A stretch of DNA of 64,000 nucleotides, taken from the NCBI RefSeq assembly GCF_020991085.1, contig NZ_CP087719.1:2500001-2564000 (forward strand). Direction: 5' to 3'. The notes under the pieces were generated by a model. The model was not told the DNA's origin, made no database searches, and saw nothing but the letters and a program-made list of their open reading frames with translations. Shown here one piece after another: positions 29,349-40,087 of this stretch (position 1 is its first letter; each line of letters opens with the position of its first letter). This stretch comes from Roseomonas sp. OT10 (GTDB lineage: Bacteria; Pseudomonadota; Alphaproteobacteria; Acetobacterales; Acetobacteraceae). Made by a program: the position numbers and the translations under genes.

Positions 29349-29678
29349 GGGGTGACGGAGTCTCCCGTTCGGCGAGCTCGGCCGCCGTTCAAACTGCCGA
29401 TGTCGGTGTTTTACCGCTTAGCACGCTGCCGGCACCACCCGCCTCTGCCCAAGCGCTACGCCTGAGTCATCAAAAGGTTAACCGTTGCAGCCGTGGTTAT
29501 CAGTCTATGAAAATGATCAGCGCTGAGCAACCTTTGATTGGTTTTCATCGCCAAGTTTCCCGCGACGGGCGGGAATGCTGCCTGCCCGCCGCATGGCACG
29601 CATCTCGCTAAGCCCGGCCGGATGCCCTACGCCACGCCGACCGTGGCCGGACCGGGGCCGTTGCCGGAAGGACCCCTC
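29349..29678. promoter_or_regulatory. AT-rich divergent intergenic region with an inverted repeat
   Basis: This 330-nt gap is the AT-richest stretch I see in the window (about 29400-29560). It contains an imperfect inverted repeat, TCAAAAGGTT (29470-29479) with AACCTTTGAT (29529-29538), around the sequence GTTATCAGTCTATGAAAATG. It divides an acetyltransferase gene from an ABC binding protein. A regulator-binding site or divergent promoter is plausible. No small ORF with credible support was found. Confidence 0.45.
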
Positions 29679-31283
29679 ATGCAGCGCCGCGACCTCCTGA
29701 AAGCCACCGCGGGGGCCAGCCTCGCCGCCCCCGCCCTGTCGCGGCCGGCCGCCGCCCAGGCTCCCTCGCGGCGCGAAACGCTGCTGCTGGTGCAGGAATA
29801 CGGGCCCAACAGCATGGACATGCAGGGCATCGGCTCGTCCCAGCCGGTCAACGGCGTCTCGCTGAACTGCTACGACCGCCTCGTGCGCTTCAAGCGCGTG
29901 CCGCTCGGCGACGGGGTGACCACGACCTTCGACATCAACGGGCTGGAGCCGGAGCTGGCGGAGAGCTGGCAGGAGGCGAGCGACGGCAGCAGCGTCAGCT
30001 TCAAGCTGCGGGAGGGCGCGACCTTCCACTCCGGCCGGCCCGTCTCGGCGAAGGACGTGAAGTGGTCCTTCGACCGCGCCGTCACCATCGGCGGCTTCGC
30101 CACCACGCAGATGAACGCCGGCAGCCTGGAGAAGCCGGAGCAGTTCGTGGCGGTGGACGACCGCACCTTCCGCATCGACTTCGTGCGCCGCGACAAGATG
30201 ACCATGCCGAACCTGGCGGTCACCATTCCCTTCGTCTTCGACAGCGAGCTCGCCATCCGCAACGCGGGCGGCGACCCCCTGGCCAAGGAGTACCTGAAGA
30301 ACAACGTCGCGGGCGGCGGCGCCTTCAAGGTCGAGAGCTGGAAGCCTGGGACGGAGACCATCTACATCCGCAACGACGCGTGGAAGAACGGCCCGATGCC
30401 GACGCTGCGCCGGGCCATCGCGCGCGACATCCCCTCGCCCAGCACGCGGCGCGCCCTGATCGAGCGCGGCGACGCCGACATCTCCTATGGCCTGCCGCCG
30501 AAGGACTTCCGGGATCTCGCCGAGGCGGGGAAGGTCCGCGTCGCCGGCGTGCCGGTGCCGAACGCCATCTGGTACGTGGCGCTGAACACGTCGCTGCCGC
30601 CCTTCAACGACCGCCGGCTGCGGCAGGCGGTGGCCTGGGCCATGCCCTATCAGCGCATCCTGGATGCGGCGCTGTTCGGCCGGGGCGTGCCGATGTGGGG
30701 CGCGCAGCCGAACAACGGCTCGCTCGCCTGGCCGCAGCCCACGCCCTACGGCACCAATCTGGCCAAAGCGAAGGCCCTGGTCGCGGAGGCCGCGCCGAAC
30801 GGCCTGCGCACCAGCCTGGTCTTCGATGCCGGCTCGGCCACCATCGCCGAGCCGATGTCCGTGCTGATCCAGGAGGCGCTGGGCAGCATCGGCATCACCG
30901 TCGAGCTGAACAAGGTTCCCGGCGCGAACTTCCGCACCGAACTGGGCAAGAAGACCGCGCCGATGGTCGTCAACCGCTTCGGCGGGTGGCTGGACTACCC
31001 GGACTACTTCTTCTTCTGGACGATGGGCGGCGCGAACTCGATCTTCAACGCCTCCTCCTACCAGAACCCGGAGCTGGACAGGCTGATCGACGCGGCGCGC
31101 TTCGCGGCGAGCCCGGACGCCTATCGCTCCAGCGTCCGCGGCTTCCTCGACCTCTTCATGGAGGAGATGCCGATGGTCCCGATCGCGCAGCCGCTGCATG
31201 ACGTCGCGATGCAGAAGAACATCGGCGGCTACCAGTTCTGGCCCAGCCGGGAGCCCGACTTCCGGTTCCTGACCAAGGCCTGA
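29679..31283 (+). CDS. Peptide-type ABC transporter substrate-binding protein (orphan)
   Basis: 534 residues from ATG 29679, with GGAAGGA 4-10 nt upstream. MQRRDLLKATAGASLAAP is a textbook Tat signal with RRDLLK, and processing is expected after AAAQA. The SBP_bac_5 body shows FKLREGATFHSGRPVSAKDV, PFVFDSELAIRNAGGDPLAK, KNNVAGGGAFKVESWKPG and NRRLRQAVAWAMPYQR-like segments. No permease gene is nearby. The fold binds peptides or opine-like compounds; the ligand is not readable from the sequence. A longer start at 29622 is possible but lacks a good ribosome-binding site. Confidence 0.87.
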   Translation: MQRRDLLKATAGASLAAPALSRPAAAQAPSRRETLLLVQEYGPNSMDMQGIGSSQPVNGVSLNCYDRLVRFKRVPLGDGVTTTFDINGLEPELAESWQEASDGSSVSFKLREGATFHSGRPVSAKDVKWSFDRAVTIGGFATTQMNAGSLEKPEQFVAVDDRTFRIDFVRRDKMTMPNLAVTIPFVFDSELAIRNAGGDPLAKEYLKNNVAGGGAFKVESWKPGTETIYIRNDAWKNGPMPTLRRAIARDIPSPSTRRALIERGDADISYGLPPKDFRDLAEAGKVRVAGVPVPNAIWYVALNTSLPPFNDRRLRQAVAWAMPYQRILDAALFGRGVPMWGAQPNNGSLAWPQPTPYGTNLAKAKALVAEAAPNGLRTSLVFDAGSATIAEPMSVLIQEALGSIGITVELNKVPGANFRTELGKKTAPMVVNRFGGWLDYPDYFFFWTMGGANSIFNASSYQNPELDRLIDAARFAASPDAYRSSVRGFLDLFMEEMPMVPIAQPLHDVAMQKNIGGYQFWPSREPDFRFLTKA

Positions 31284-31362
31284 GCCCGGCGATGCGCGTG
31301 GCGGCGGCCGGGCCGGCTCCGTCGATCCCGGCGGCCGCCCCCGCTGCCGGGCGCGGGGCGGC

Positions 31363-32025
31363 ATGAACGCCCTGCGCCGCATCCTCCGGCCCGCGCCGGC
31401 CGCACCACCGGCAACGGCAATGGTGCAGGCGGGCATCCGCCACACGCGCTGGGAAGATGCCCATGCCCTGCTCATGGGTGCCTTCTTCATCGCCCTGGCC
31501 CTGCTGATGCTGCAGCAGGCGGGGCTGGTGGTGGGCGGGGCCGCGGGCATCGCGCTGCTGCTCCACTACCTCACCGGCCTGCCGACCGGCATCCTCTTCG
31601 CCCTGGTGAACCTGCCCTTCTACGGCCTGGCCCTGCGCACCATGGGCTGGGAGTTCACGATCAAGACCTTCCTCGTGAACCTTCTGCTCCTGGGCTTCGG
31701 CCTGCTGCTGCCGCGGGTGCTGCGGATCGACGCGATCGACCCGCTTTTCGCCGCGCTGGGCGCGGGCACGCTGGCCGGCATGGGCGTGCTGGCCCTGGCG
31801 CGGCACCGGTCCAGCGTCGGCGGCGTCAGCATCGTAGCGCTCTACTTCCACGAGCGCGGGCGCTGGCGGGCGGGGCGGGTGCAGATGACGCTGGACTGCC
31901 TCATCGTCGCTGCCTCGCTGCTGGTGCTGGAGCCGGGGCGCGTGGCACTCTCCGTCCTGGCATCGGTGGCCCTCAGCCTCGTGCTGGTGATCAACCACAA
32001 GCCCGGCCGCTACGCCGGCTTCTGA
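31363..32025 (+). CDS. YitT family membrane protein
   Basis: 220 residues. After a 35-residue hydrophilic leader there are five membrane helices typical of the YitT (DUF161) family, with GLVVGGAAGIALLLHYLTGLPTG, LVNLPFYGLALRTMGWEFTIKTF and a central LFAALGAGTLAGMGVLALAR. The RHRSSVGGVSIVALY motif after helix 4 fits. The C-terminal DUF2179 domain of Bacillus YitT is absent, as in other proteobacterial members. Function not established. It is 79 nt downstream of the ABC binding protein and 87 nt upstream of gpmI. Confidence 0.85.
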   Translation: MNALRRILRPAPAAPPATAMVQAGIRHTRWEDAHALLMGAFFIALALLMLQQAGLVVGGAAGIALLLHYLTGLPTGILFALVNLPFYGLALRTMGWEFTIKTFLVNLLLLGFGLLLPRVLRIDAIDPLFAALGAGTLAGMGVLALARHRSSVGGVSIVALYFHERGRWRAGRVQMTLDCLIVAASLLVLEPGRVALSVLASVALSLVLVINHKPGRYAGF

Positions 32026-32112
32026 CCGGCCGGGCGCAACCCCTGGCCGCGCCGGGCGTCCGGGTCTATCCCGGAGCCCCCACGGAACGCCCCCCACGGA
32101 TCGAGAGCGCCC

Positions 32113-33648
32113 ATGTCCCAGACCCATCGCCCGCGCCCCGCCATGCTGGTCATCCTCGACGGCTGGGGCTGGCGCGAGGAGGTCGCGGACAACGCCGTGA
32201 AGCAGGCGCATACCCCCTGCTTCGACGCTCTGTGGTCCGGCTGCCCGCACAGCTTCCTGCATACCTCGGGCGAGGATGTCGGCCTGCCGCCCGGGCAGAT
32301 GGGCAATTCCGAGGTCGGCCACCTGAACATCGGCGCCGGCCGCGTGGTGATGCAGGACCTGCCGCGGATCACGAAGGCGGTACAGGACGGCTCCATCGCC
32401 ACCCTGCCGCCGGTCACCGACCTGATCGCGAAGCTGCGGGCCTCGGGCGGGCGCCTGCACCTGATGGGGTTGCTCTCCCCGGGCGGCGTGCACAGCCACC
32501 AGGACCATGCGATCGGGCTGGCGCGCGCCTTCGCGGCGGCCGGCATCCCCGTGCTGGTCCATGCCTGGACGGACGGGCGCGACACGCCGCCGCGCTCGGC
32601 CGCGGGCTACCTGAAGGATTTCGAGGCGAAGCTGCCGGCGGGCGCGCGCATCGCCACCGTCTCCGGACGCTACTTCGCCATGGACCGCGACCGGCGCTGG
32701 GACCGGGTGAAGAAGGCCTGGGACGCCATGGTGCTGGCCGAGGGCCCGCACGCCGCCACCGCGCTGCAGGTGGTGGAGGAGGCGCATGCGAAGGACGTGA
32801 CGGACGAGTTCATCCCGCCCGTCGTGCTCGACGGCTATGACGGGATGCGCGATGGCGACGGGCTGCTCTGCTTCAACTTCCGCGTCGACCGCGTGCGCCA
32901 GATCCTGGCCGCCATCCTGGAGCCGGGCTTCGACGGCTTCCCCCGCGCGCGGGTGCCGAGGCTGGCCGGCGCGGCCGGGGTGACGCAGGTGTCCGAGGAG
33001 CTGGACGCCCACATGGCCACGCTGTTCCCGCCGCAGTCGATGGCCGACATCCTCGGCAGCGTCGTGTCGAAGGCGGGCCTCAGACAGCTCCGCATGGCGG
33101 AGACGGAGAAGTACCCGCACGTCACCTACTTCTTCAACGGCGGGGTGGAGGAGCCCTTCCCCGGCGAGGACCGCATCCTCGTCGCCTCGCCCAAGGTCGC
33201 GACCTACGACCTCCAGCCGGAGATGTCGGAGCCCGAGCTGGCGGAGAAGGCCGAGGCCGCGATCCGCTCCGGCACCTACGACATGATCATCCTGAACTTC
33301 GCCAATGCGGACATGGTCGGGCACAGCGGCATCCTCGCCGCCGCGATCAAGGCATGCGAGGCGGCCGATGCCGGCCTCTCGCGCATCGTCGCCGCCATCC
33401 GCGACATGGGCGGCGCGCTGCTGGTCACGGCCGACCACGGCAATGCCGAGCTGATGCGCGATCCCGTCACCGGCGCGCCGCACACGGCCCACACGACCAA
33501 CCCGGTGCCGGTCGTCCTCCTCGGCGGGCCGCCGGGCGCGACACTGGCCGAGGGACGGCTGGGCGACCTTGCGCCGACGCTGCTTGAACTGATGGGCCTG
33601 CCGCAGCCCGCCGCGATGACGGGGCACAGCCTGATCCGCCGGAGCTGA
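32113..33648 (+). CDS. gpmI: 2,3-bisphosphoglycerate-independent phosphoglycerate mutase
   Basis: 511 residues from ATG 32113. It interconverts 3- and 2-phosphoglycerate using two Mn ions and a phosphoserine intermediate. VILDGWGWREE starts the phosphatase domain, the catalytic Ser is in QMGNSEVGHLNIGAGR, HSHQDHAIGLARAF and DGRDTPPRSAAGYL belong to the transferase domain, and LLVTADHGNAEL with AHTTNPVPVVLLGG closes the metal site. In alphaproteobacteria gpmI usually lies directly before an envC-like gene and ctpA; here the fructose operon and element copy 2 separate them. Confidence 0.96.
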   Translation: MSQTHRPRPAMLVILDGWGWREEVADNAVKQAHTPCFDALWSGCPHSFLHTSGEDVGLPPGQMGNSEVGHLNIGAGRVVMQDLPRITKAVQDGSIATLPPVTDLIAKLRASGGRLHLMGLLSPGGVHSHQDHAIGLARAFAAAGIPVLVHAWTDGRDTPPRSAAGYLKDFEAKLPAGARIATVSGRYFAMDRDRRWDRVKKAWDAMVLAEGPHAATALQVVEEAHAKDVTDEFIPPVVLDGYDGMRDGDGLLCFNFRVDRVRQILAAILEPGFDGFPRARVPRLAGAAGVTQVSEELDAHMATLFPPQSMADILGSVVSKAGLRQLRMAETEKYPHVTYFFNGGVEEPFPGEDRILVASPKVATYDLQPEMSEPELAEKAEAAIRSGTYDMIILNFANADMVGHSGILAAAIKACEAADAGLSRIVAAIRDMGGALLVTADHGNAELMRDPVTGAPHTAHTTNPVPVVLLGGPPGATLAEGRLGDLAPTLLELMGLPQPAAMTGHSLIRRS

Positions 33649-33663
33649 CGCGGCCCGGGGCGC

Positions 33664-33840
33664 GCCCGTAGCCCGGGGGCAAGGCGCTGCCTCGCCCCCG
33701 GTACCCCCACTCCGCCAGGACCCTGCGGGCCCTGGACCCGATCAGCGCTGCCGCGCGGATAACTGTAACGGGGTCGAGGCGCCGAGGAGCTTGGCTCCTC
33801 GGCGGGACCGAGGCCAGCTTTTGGCCCCGGCAGGGGAGGG
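33664..33840 (+). repeat. Three-hairpin intergenic element, copy 2
   Basis: Copy 2, plus strand, starting about 15 nt after the gpmI stop. The conserved 5' flank is at 33664-33674. Hairpin 1 is 33675-33685 with 33689-33699; hairpin 2 is 33715-33735 with inner arms CCC/GGG; box GCGCTGCCGCGCGG lies at 33745-33758; hairpin 3 is 33781-33790 with 33794-33803 (TTG loop). The core 33675-33803 is 129 nt with spacers 15, 9 and 22, exactly as in copies 1 and 3. The 3' extension to about 33840, ending in GGCCCCGGCAGGGGAGGG, is shared only with copy 3. Confidence 0.85.
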
Positions 33841-33852
33841 CCTGGGACGGGG

Positions 33853-33912
33853 ATCGACGCACGGCGTCGATGCAGCAGGCCGGCGTCACCTCGTGGTCCG
33901 CCGCCGGACCAC
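33853..33912. terminator. Two further hairpins between convergent gpmI and fruA
   Basis: ATCGACGC (33853-33860) pairs with GCGTCGAT (33864-33871), and GTGGTCCG (33893-33900) pairs with CGGACCAC (33905-33912). Both 8-bp stems lie between two convergent genes, where bidirectional termination would be useful. Neither has a T run. Confidence 0.4.
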
Positions 33913-33982
33913 GGCAGCGCCACGGGTCAGGTCATCCCGCCACCGGGGTCAAGGCGGGCCGCGCAACCCGTCCTGCCTTGCC

Positions 33983-35728
33983 TCACGCCGCCAGCGGCAC
34001 CCGCCGCTTCAGCGCCACCATCGCCAGCGCCGTCACCACCGTCCCGGCCACGATCGCGACCAGGTAGCCCAGCGGATTGCCCACCGCGCCGGGGATGCCG
34101 ACCACGAATATGCCGCCATGCGGCGCCCGCAGCGTGCAGCCCAGCATCATCGACAATGCCCCCGCCACGGCGGACCCCGCGATCAGCGCCGGGATGACCC
34201 GCACGGGGTCCTTGGCGGCGAAGGGGATGGCGCCCTCGCTGATGAAGCTCAACCCGAGGAAGGCGGCCGCCTTGCCCGCATCGCGCTCCTCCTGGGTGAA
34301 GCGGTTGCGCGCGAGGAAGGTGGCCAGCGCGATGCCCAGCGGCGGCGTCATGCCGGCGGCCATCACCGCCGCCATGGGCGCGAAGGTCTCGGTGGAGAGC
34401 AGCCCGACGCCGAAGGCATAGGCAGCCTTGTTCACCGGCCCGCCCATGTCCACCGCCATCATCGCGCCCAGCACCAGCCCCAGCACCACGGCATTGGCCG
34501 TGCCCATGGAGCGCAGGAACTCGGTCAGCGTCGCGAGGAGGCCGGCGATCGGCGGGCCCAGCAGGTAGATCATCAGCAGCCCGACCACGAGGGTGGAGAG
34601 CAGCGGGATGACCAGCACCGGCTTCAGCCCCTCCATGCTGGGCGGCAGCCTGATGCGGTCGCGGAGGAAGCGCGCGACGTAGCCGGCAAGGAAGCCCGAG
34701 ACGATGCCGCCCAGGAAGCCCGCGCCGATCAGGTTGGCCAGCATGCCGCCGACCAGGCCGGGGGTCAGGCCCGGGCGGTCGGCGATGGAGAAGGCGATGT
34801 AGGCGGAGAGCACCGGCACCATCAGCGCGAGGGCGGATTTCGCACCGATGTCGAACAGCGCCGCCGGCAAGGTGCCGGGCACCTTGAACGCCTCGATGCC
34901 GAAGGCGAAGGAGAGCGCGATGCACAGCCCGCCCGCCGTCACCAGCGGGATCAGGTAGGAGACGCCGGTCATCAGGTGCCGGTACGGCCCGGTGCCCTTG
35001 GCCTTCGCGGGCGCTGCCGCCTGGCTTGCGCCGCCCGCCGCCGCCTCGCCGCCCTGCACCGGGGCCTCCAGCGCGCGGGCGATCAGGGCGCCGCCGTCGT
35101 GCAGCGCGTCCTTGGTGCCGGCGGAGAGCACCCGCTTGCCGGCGAAGCGCGACAGGTCCACGCCCGTATCGGCGGCGATCACCACGGCATCCGCCTCGGC
35201 GATCTGCTCCGGCGTCAGCGCGTTCTGCGCGCCCACCGAGCCCTGGGTCTCGACATGCACGGCGTAGCCGAGCTTCGCCGCCGCCTTCTCCAGCGCCGCC
35301 GCCGCCATGAAGGTATGGGCGATGCCGGTCGGGCAGGCGGTGATCGCCACCAGCTTCCTGGGGCCGGCGGCCGGCGCGGCAGCCGGTACGACGCCCGCCG
35401 CCGGGGCCGCCGCCACCGGGGACGCGACGGGCGCCACGGCCGGGCGCGGCAGGGTGGCCAGCGAGGCCGCGGCCCGCAGCGCCGCCTCGGGATGGCGGAT
35501 GGCCTCCACCACCGTCGTGGCGATCAGCGGCTGGCCGGCATAGCGCGCGGCCAGCTCCGTCGCCTCGCCGACCAGCAGCACCGCCCCGCCCGCCGGCGCG
35601 GCGGTGCCGTCCGTGTCCAGGGTCAGCTCCAGCCCGGCGCGTTCGGCGGCCTCGCGCAGGGCCTCGGCCGCCATGGCGGCGTGCGGCGCGCTGGCCGGGT
35701 GGCGGATCACGGCGGTCAGCCGGGTCAT
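33983..35728 (-). CDS. fruA: Fructose PTS permease, EIIB'-EIIB-EIIC
   Basis: 581 residues from ATG 35728. The first about 95 residues are a degenerate EIIB' domain without the phospho-cysteine motif. A Pro-Ala linker follows, then EIIB (about 125-220), with the active Cys in ITACPTGIAHTFMAA. The EIIC domain (about 245-575) has eight or more helices, including GVSYLIPLVTAGGLCIALSF, GFLGGIVSGFLAGY and MMAVDMGGPVNKAAYAFGVG. It imports fructose with phosphorylation at C1. Last gene of the minus-strand operon fruB-fruK-acetyltransferase-fruA. Confidence 0.95.
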   Translation of the reverse strand: MTRLTAVIRHPASAPHAAMAAEALREAAERAGLELTLDTDGTAAPAGGAVLLVGEATELAARYAGQPLIATTVVEAIRHPEAALRAAASLATLPRPAVAPVASPVAAAPAAGVVPAAAPAAGPRKLVAITACPTGIAHTFMAAAALEKAAAKLGYAVHVETQGSVGAQNALTPEQIAEADAVVIAADTGVDLSRFAGKRVLSAGTKDALHDGGALIARALEAPVQGGEAAAGGASQAAAPAKAKGTGPYRHLMTGVSYLIPLVTAGGLCIALSFAFGIEAFKVPGTLPAALFDIGAKSALALMVPVLSAYIAFSIADRPGLTPGLVGGMLANLIGAGFLGGIVSGFLAGYVARFLRDRIRLPPSMEGLKPVLVIPLLSTLVVGLLMIYLLGPPIAGLLATLTEFLRSMGTANAVVLGLVLGAMMAVDMGGPVNKAAYAFGVGLLSTETFAPMAAVMAAGMTPPLGIALATFLARNRFTQEERDAGKAAAFLGLSFISEGAIPFAAKDPVRVIPALIAGSAVAGALSMMLGCTLRAPHGGIFVVGIPGAVGNPLGYLVAIVAGTVVTALAMVALKRRVPLAA

Positions 35729-35818
35729 CGGGGATCTCTCCTCAGCGGGCGGGGCCCGTTCGGGGCGCGAATCATGGGGTGAAACTGCCATGCCCGGTTG
35801 GGTTCCGGCAGGGGTTCG

Positions 35819-36301
35819 CTAGCCGGCGTCGGGCGCCGGCTCGGGCCGGTTGCGCCGCAGGCTGCGGGTGAAGCGGAGCCCGACCTCGGCGAAGCCCTGG
35901 GCGCGGTAGAAGGCGTGCGCCTCCGCCCGCTGCGTCCCGCTGGTCAGCTCCACCAGGTCGCAGCCGGCCTGGCGGGCGGATTGCGCTCCCGCCTTGAGCA
36001 GCAGCCGGCCGATGCCGCGCCCGCGCTCCTGCTCGTCCACGATCAGCGTGGTGATGCGGGCCACGGGGCGTGCCTGGTGCAGCATGACGCACCAGTGCAG
36101 GGCGATGACGCCGACCACGGGGCCGTAATCCGCCGCCACCAGCAGCGCCCCCTGCCCGTCGCGCAGCAGGGTCGCGACTCGCTCCGCCATCTCCGGCGCG
36201 GTCGCGGGATAGCCGAGCTGGCCGGACAGGCGCGCGAGGTCGGCGGCATCCGCCGGGGCGGCCGCCCGGACCTCGATGCCGCGGAGCAGGCCGGGGACCA
36301 T
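35819..36301 (-). CDS. GNAT family acetyltransferase inside the fructose operon
   Basis: 160 residues from ATG 36301. The GNAT layout is complete: IEVRAAAPADAADLARL at the N-terminus, VVGVIALHWCVML, the acetyl-CoA loop LIVDEQERGRGIGRLLLKAG and VELTSGTQRAEAHAFYRAQGF near the C-terminus. Its start is 4 nt after the fruK stop and 90 nt lies between its stop and fruA, so it is probably cotranscribed with the fructose PTS genes. Substrate unknown; a role in acetylating a sugar phosphate or a PTS protein would be guesswork. Confidence 0.88.
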   Translation of the reverse strand: MVPGLLRGIEVRAAAPADAADLARLSGQLGYPATAPEMAERVATLLRDGQGALLVAADYGPVVGVIALHWCVMLHQARPVARITTLIVDEQERGRGIGRLLLKAGAQSARQAGCDLVELTSGTQRAEAHAFYRAQGFAEVGLRFTRSLRRNRPEPAPDAG

Positions 36302-36305
36302 CGGC

Positions 36306-37235
<930 letters not shown>

Positions 37236-37252
37236 GGCGGCCCCGCTCCCCG

Positions 37253-39754
37253 TCAGGCCGCCGCGGCCATCTCGCGCGCCACCGGCAGGGCGCGGACCTC
37301 GGCCGCCGTGGCGCAGCCCAGCGCCATCCGCGCGAGGCGCTCCGCCTCACCCCGGTGCAGCCCGCGGATCTGCGCCTTCAGCGCCGCGACGTTGGGAATG
37401 GAGACGGAGAGCTCGTCCACCCCCAGCCCCACCAGGATGGGGGCCGCCACCGGGTCGGCCGCCATGTTGCCGCAGACGCCGACCCAGCGGCCGCGCGCAT
37501 GCGCCGCCTTCACCGTCATGTCGATCAGCCGCAGCACGGCGGGGTCCAGCGCGTCGGAGCGCGCGCCCAGCGTCGGGTGCAGCCGGTCCACCGCCAGCGT
37601 GTACTGCGTCAGGTCGTTGGTGCCGATGGAGAAGAAGTCCGCCTCCCCCGCCAGCCGGTCCGCCATGATGGCGGCCGAGGGCACCTCGATCATGATGCCC
37701 ACCTCGACCGGCGGGGCGCCGAGCGAGAGCCGCTCCGCCTCGATGAACTCCCGCGCCGCGCGCAGGTCGGCGAGCCCGTCCACCATCGGCAGCATGATGC
37801 GGATGTCGCCATGCTTCGCCGCGCGCAGCGCCGCCCGCACCTGCGGCCGGAACAGCGCCGGGTTGGCGAGGCACAGGCGCAGCCCGCGCAGGCCGAGGAA
37901 GGGGTTCGCCTCCACCGGGTGGTTCACGAAGCGCAGCGGCTTGTCGCCGCCGGCATCGAGCGTGCGCAGCACCACGGGCAGCCCGCCGAAGCCTTCCGCC
38001 AGGGCGCGGTAGAGGCCGAACTGCTCCTCCTCGGAAGGCGGCTCGGCACGGTCGTCGAATAGGAACTCCGAGCGGACGAGGCCGGTGCCCTCCGCCCCCG
38101 CCGCCACGGCGTCCAGCGCCTCCTGCGGCCGGCGGACATTGGCGGCGACCTCCACCCGATGCCCGTCGCGCGTCACCGCGGGGCGGAAGGCCGCCCGCTT
38201 CGCCGCCGCCGCGCGGTCCCGGCCGCGGGCGATGGCGGCCTCGGCCCGTTCGATCGCGGCCGCATCCGGCTCGGGGCGCAGCAGCCCGCGGTCGCCGTCC
38301 AGGATCACCGGCGTGCCGTCCGCCAGCGCCAGCACGCGCGGTCCGGCCGCCACCACGGCGGGGATGCCCAGCGCCCGGGCGAGGATGGCGGTGTGCGCGG
38401 TCGGCCCGCCGGCGGCCGTCACCAGCCCGATCACCCGCTTCGGGTCGAGCCCGGCGGTCTCCGACGGCGTCAGGTCCTCGGCGGCGAGGATCGTCCCCTC
38501 CGGCCACAGGGTCGGGCCCACCGCATCGCCCGGCGCCCCGGCGAGCCGGCGCAGCACCCGGCGGGAGACGTCCTTCAGGTCGTTCGCCCGCTCCGCCAGC
38601 AGCGGATCGCCCAGCGCCACCAGCGCGGCGGCCTGGGTCTCCGTCGCGCCCTGCCAGGCGGCGGGGGCGGAGGCACCGGTGGCGATGGCGGCGCGGGCGG
38701 CGGCCAGCAGCTCCGGGTCCTCCAGGAAGGCCTCGTGCGCGCCGAAGATCGCGGCATGCTTGGCGCCGACGCGGCTGGTCATCTCCGCGGCGAGGCGCCG
38801 CAGCTCCTCCCGCGCCTCGGCCAGCGCGCCGTCCAGCGCGGCGCGCTCGGCGGCCGGGTCGGCCGCGGTCAGCGCGAAGCCCGCCGCCTCCGAGCGTTGC
38901 CGGTGCAGCGTGCCGATGGCGACGCCGGGGCTGGCGGGCAGGCCGGCGATGGCGCCCTCCTCCTCCACCGGGGCGACGGGGGGCGGGGCGGCGGTGGCCG
39001 GCGCGTGGTCGTCCTCCCCCTCGCCCAGACCGGCGACGAAGGCGGCGCGCACCGCCTCCAGCGCGGCGGCCGCGTCCGGGCCGCGCGCGGTGACGGTCAG
39101 GGCGGTCCCCGGCCCGGCGCCGAGCTGGAGCAGCGCCATCATGCTGCGCGCATCGGCGCGGCGCTCCCCGCTGCGGATCTCGATCACCGCGTCATACTGC
39201 TTGGCGAGGGTGGCCAGCGCCTTGGCCGGGCGGGCGTGCAGCCCCGCCGGCCTCGGCGCGGCGACGCCCAGGGCCAGCCCGCCCTCGGCGGCGGGCGCCG
39301 GGGCGGGTGCGGTGGCGCTCGCGGGAGACGGGGCATCCGGATCGAGGGCGCGCAGGATCAGCGAGGCGTCGCGCGTGGTCGCCAGCCGGTCGGCCAGGTC
39401 GGAATCCCCCAGCACCTCGGTGAGCTGGCGCAGCACCTGGATGTGCTCGTCCCCCGCCGCCGCGATGGCGACGACCAGCCGCGCCTTCTCCGCGCCCCAG
39501 GCCACGCCGCCCGGCACCTGGAGCACGGCGATCCCCGTCTCGCGGATCAGGCCACGGTCGCCGCGCTGCCCGTGCGGGATGGCGATGCCGTTGCCGAGAT
39601 AGGTCTCCGCCTCGCCCTCCCGCCGCAGCATGCTCTCGGCATAGGCGGGGTCGATGGCACCCGTGTCGACGAGAAGCTGCGCCGCCTCGCGGATCGCGGC
39701 CTCCTTGCTGGCCGGGTGGGCGTCCAGGCGGATTCGGTCCGCAGTCAGGATCAC
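37253..39754 (-). CDS. fruB: Fructose PTS multiphosphoryl transfer protein, EIIA-HPr-EI fusion
   Basis: 833 residues from a GTG at 39754, with GGGAG about 9 nt upstream. EIIA-Fru occupies about 1-145 (phospho-His in [15 protein letters not shown]). HPr is about 165-255 (active His in [19 protein letters not shown], Ser-type site near [11 protein letters not shown]). Enzyme I fills 275-825 (His in [19 protein letters not shown], then [15 protein letters not shown] and the C-terminal Cys in [11 protein letters not shown]). The single protein carries phosphate from PEP to FruA. EI-specific PEP-binding segments are intact, so the operon is self-sufficient. The protein is longer than enteric FruB, which has no EI. 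Confidence 0.94.
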   Translation of the reverse strand: MILTADRIRLDAHPASKEAAIREAAQLLVDTGAIDPAYAESMLRREGEAETYLGNGIAIPHGQRGDRGLIRETGIAVLQVPGGVAWGAEKARLVVAIAAAGDEHIQVLRQLTEVLGDSDLADRLATTRDASLILRALDPDAPSPASATAPAPAPAAEGGLALGVAAPRPAGLHARPAKALATLAKQYDAVIEIRSGERRADARSMMALLQLGAGPGTALTVTARGPDAAAALEAVRAAFVAGLGEGEDDHAPATAAPPPVAPVEEEGAIAGLPASPGVAIGTLHRQRSEAAGFALTAADPAAERAALDGALAEAREELRRLAAEMTSRVGAKHAAIFGAHEAFLEDPELLAAARAAIATGASAPAAWQGATETQAAALVALGDPLLAERANDLKDVSRRVLRRLAGAPGDAVGPTLWPEGTILAAEDLTPSETAGLDPKRVIGLVTAAGGPTAHTAILARALGIPAVVAAGPRVLALADGTPVILDGDRGLLRPEPDAAAIERAEAAIARGRDRAAAAKRAAFRPAVTRDGHRVEVAANVRRPQEALDAVAAGAEGTGLVRSEFLFDDRAEPPSEEEQFGLYRALAEGFGGLPVVLRTLDAGGDKPLRFVNHPVEANPFLGLRGLRLCLANPALFRPQVRAALRAAKHGDIRIMLPMVDGLADLRAAREFIEAERLSLGAPPVEVGIMIEVPSAAIMADRLAGEADFFSIGTNDLTQYTLAVDRLHPTLGARSDALDPAVLRLIDMTVKAAHARGRWVGVCGNMAADPVAAPILVGLGVDELSVSIPNVAALKAQIRGLHRGEAERLARMALGCATAAEVRALPVAREMAAAA

Positions 39755-40087
39755 GATGGGATCTCCCTCATCCGCCGGTCTGGCCGGCGACGCTGCGAGC
39801 CGGCGCACGGTTGCATAGGCGGCCCGGCGCCGGCCCACAATCGCCGCGCCACCCTGGCGTTGCTGCGACCGCGTCAACTTCGCCACGTCGTTGAGGAAAA
39901 TTCGCCAGCCGCTTGATCGACGCGTGGAATTCCCGACAGCGGCGTCTGCCGCCTTGCGCCGGGCCGGGCTAGGCTGCGCGCGGAGCAGAGACAGGTCCGC
40001 GGCGAATCCCACACACCGCCCTTTCCCGCTGCCGCCTTCCGGACGGCCCCCCCGGCCTGCGCCCGACCGGGCCGGGAGCGTCCGCGC
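39755..40087. promoter_or_regulatory. Divergent region between fruB and the envC-like gene, with a short inverted repeat
   Basis: This 333-nt gap serves fruB on one strand and the M23 peptidase gene on the other. It contains TCAAC (39874-39878) facing GTTGA (39890-39894) across 11 nt, followed by AGGAAAATTCG, an AT-richer patch. A repressor operator for the fructose operon is possible, but I see no recognisable FruR consensus. GGGAG at 40075-40079 is the ribosome-binding site before ATG 40088. Confidence 0.35.
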
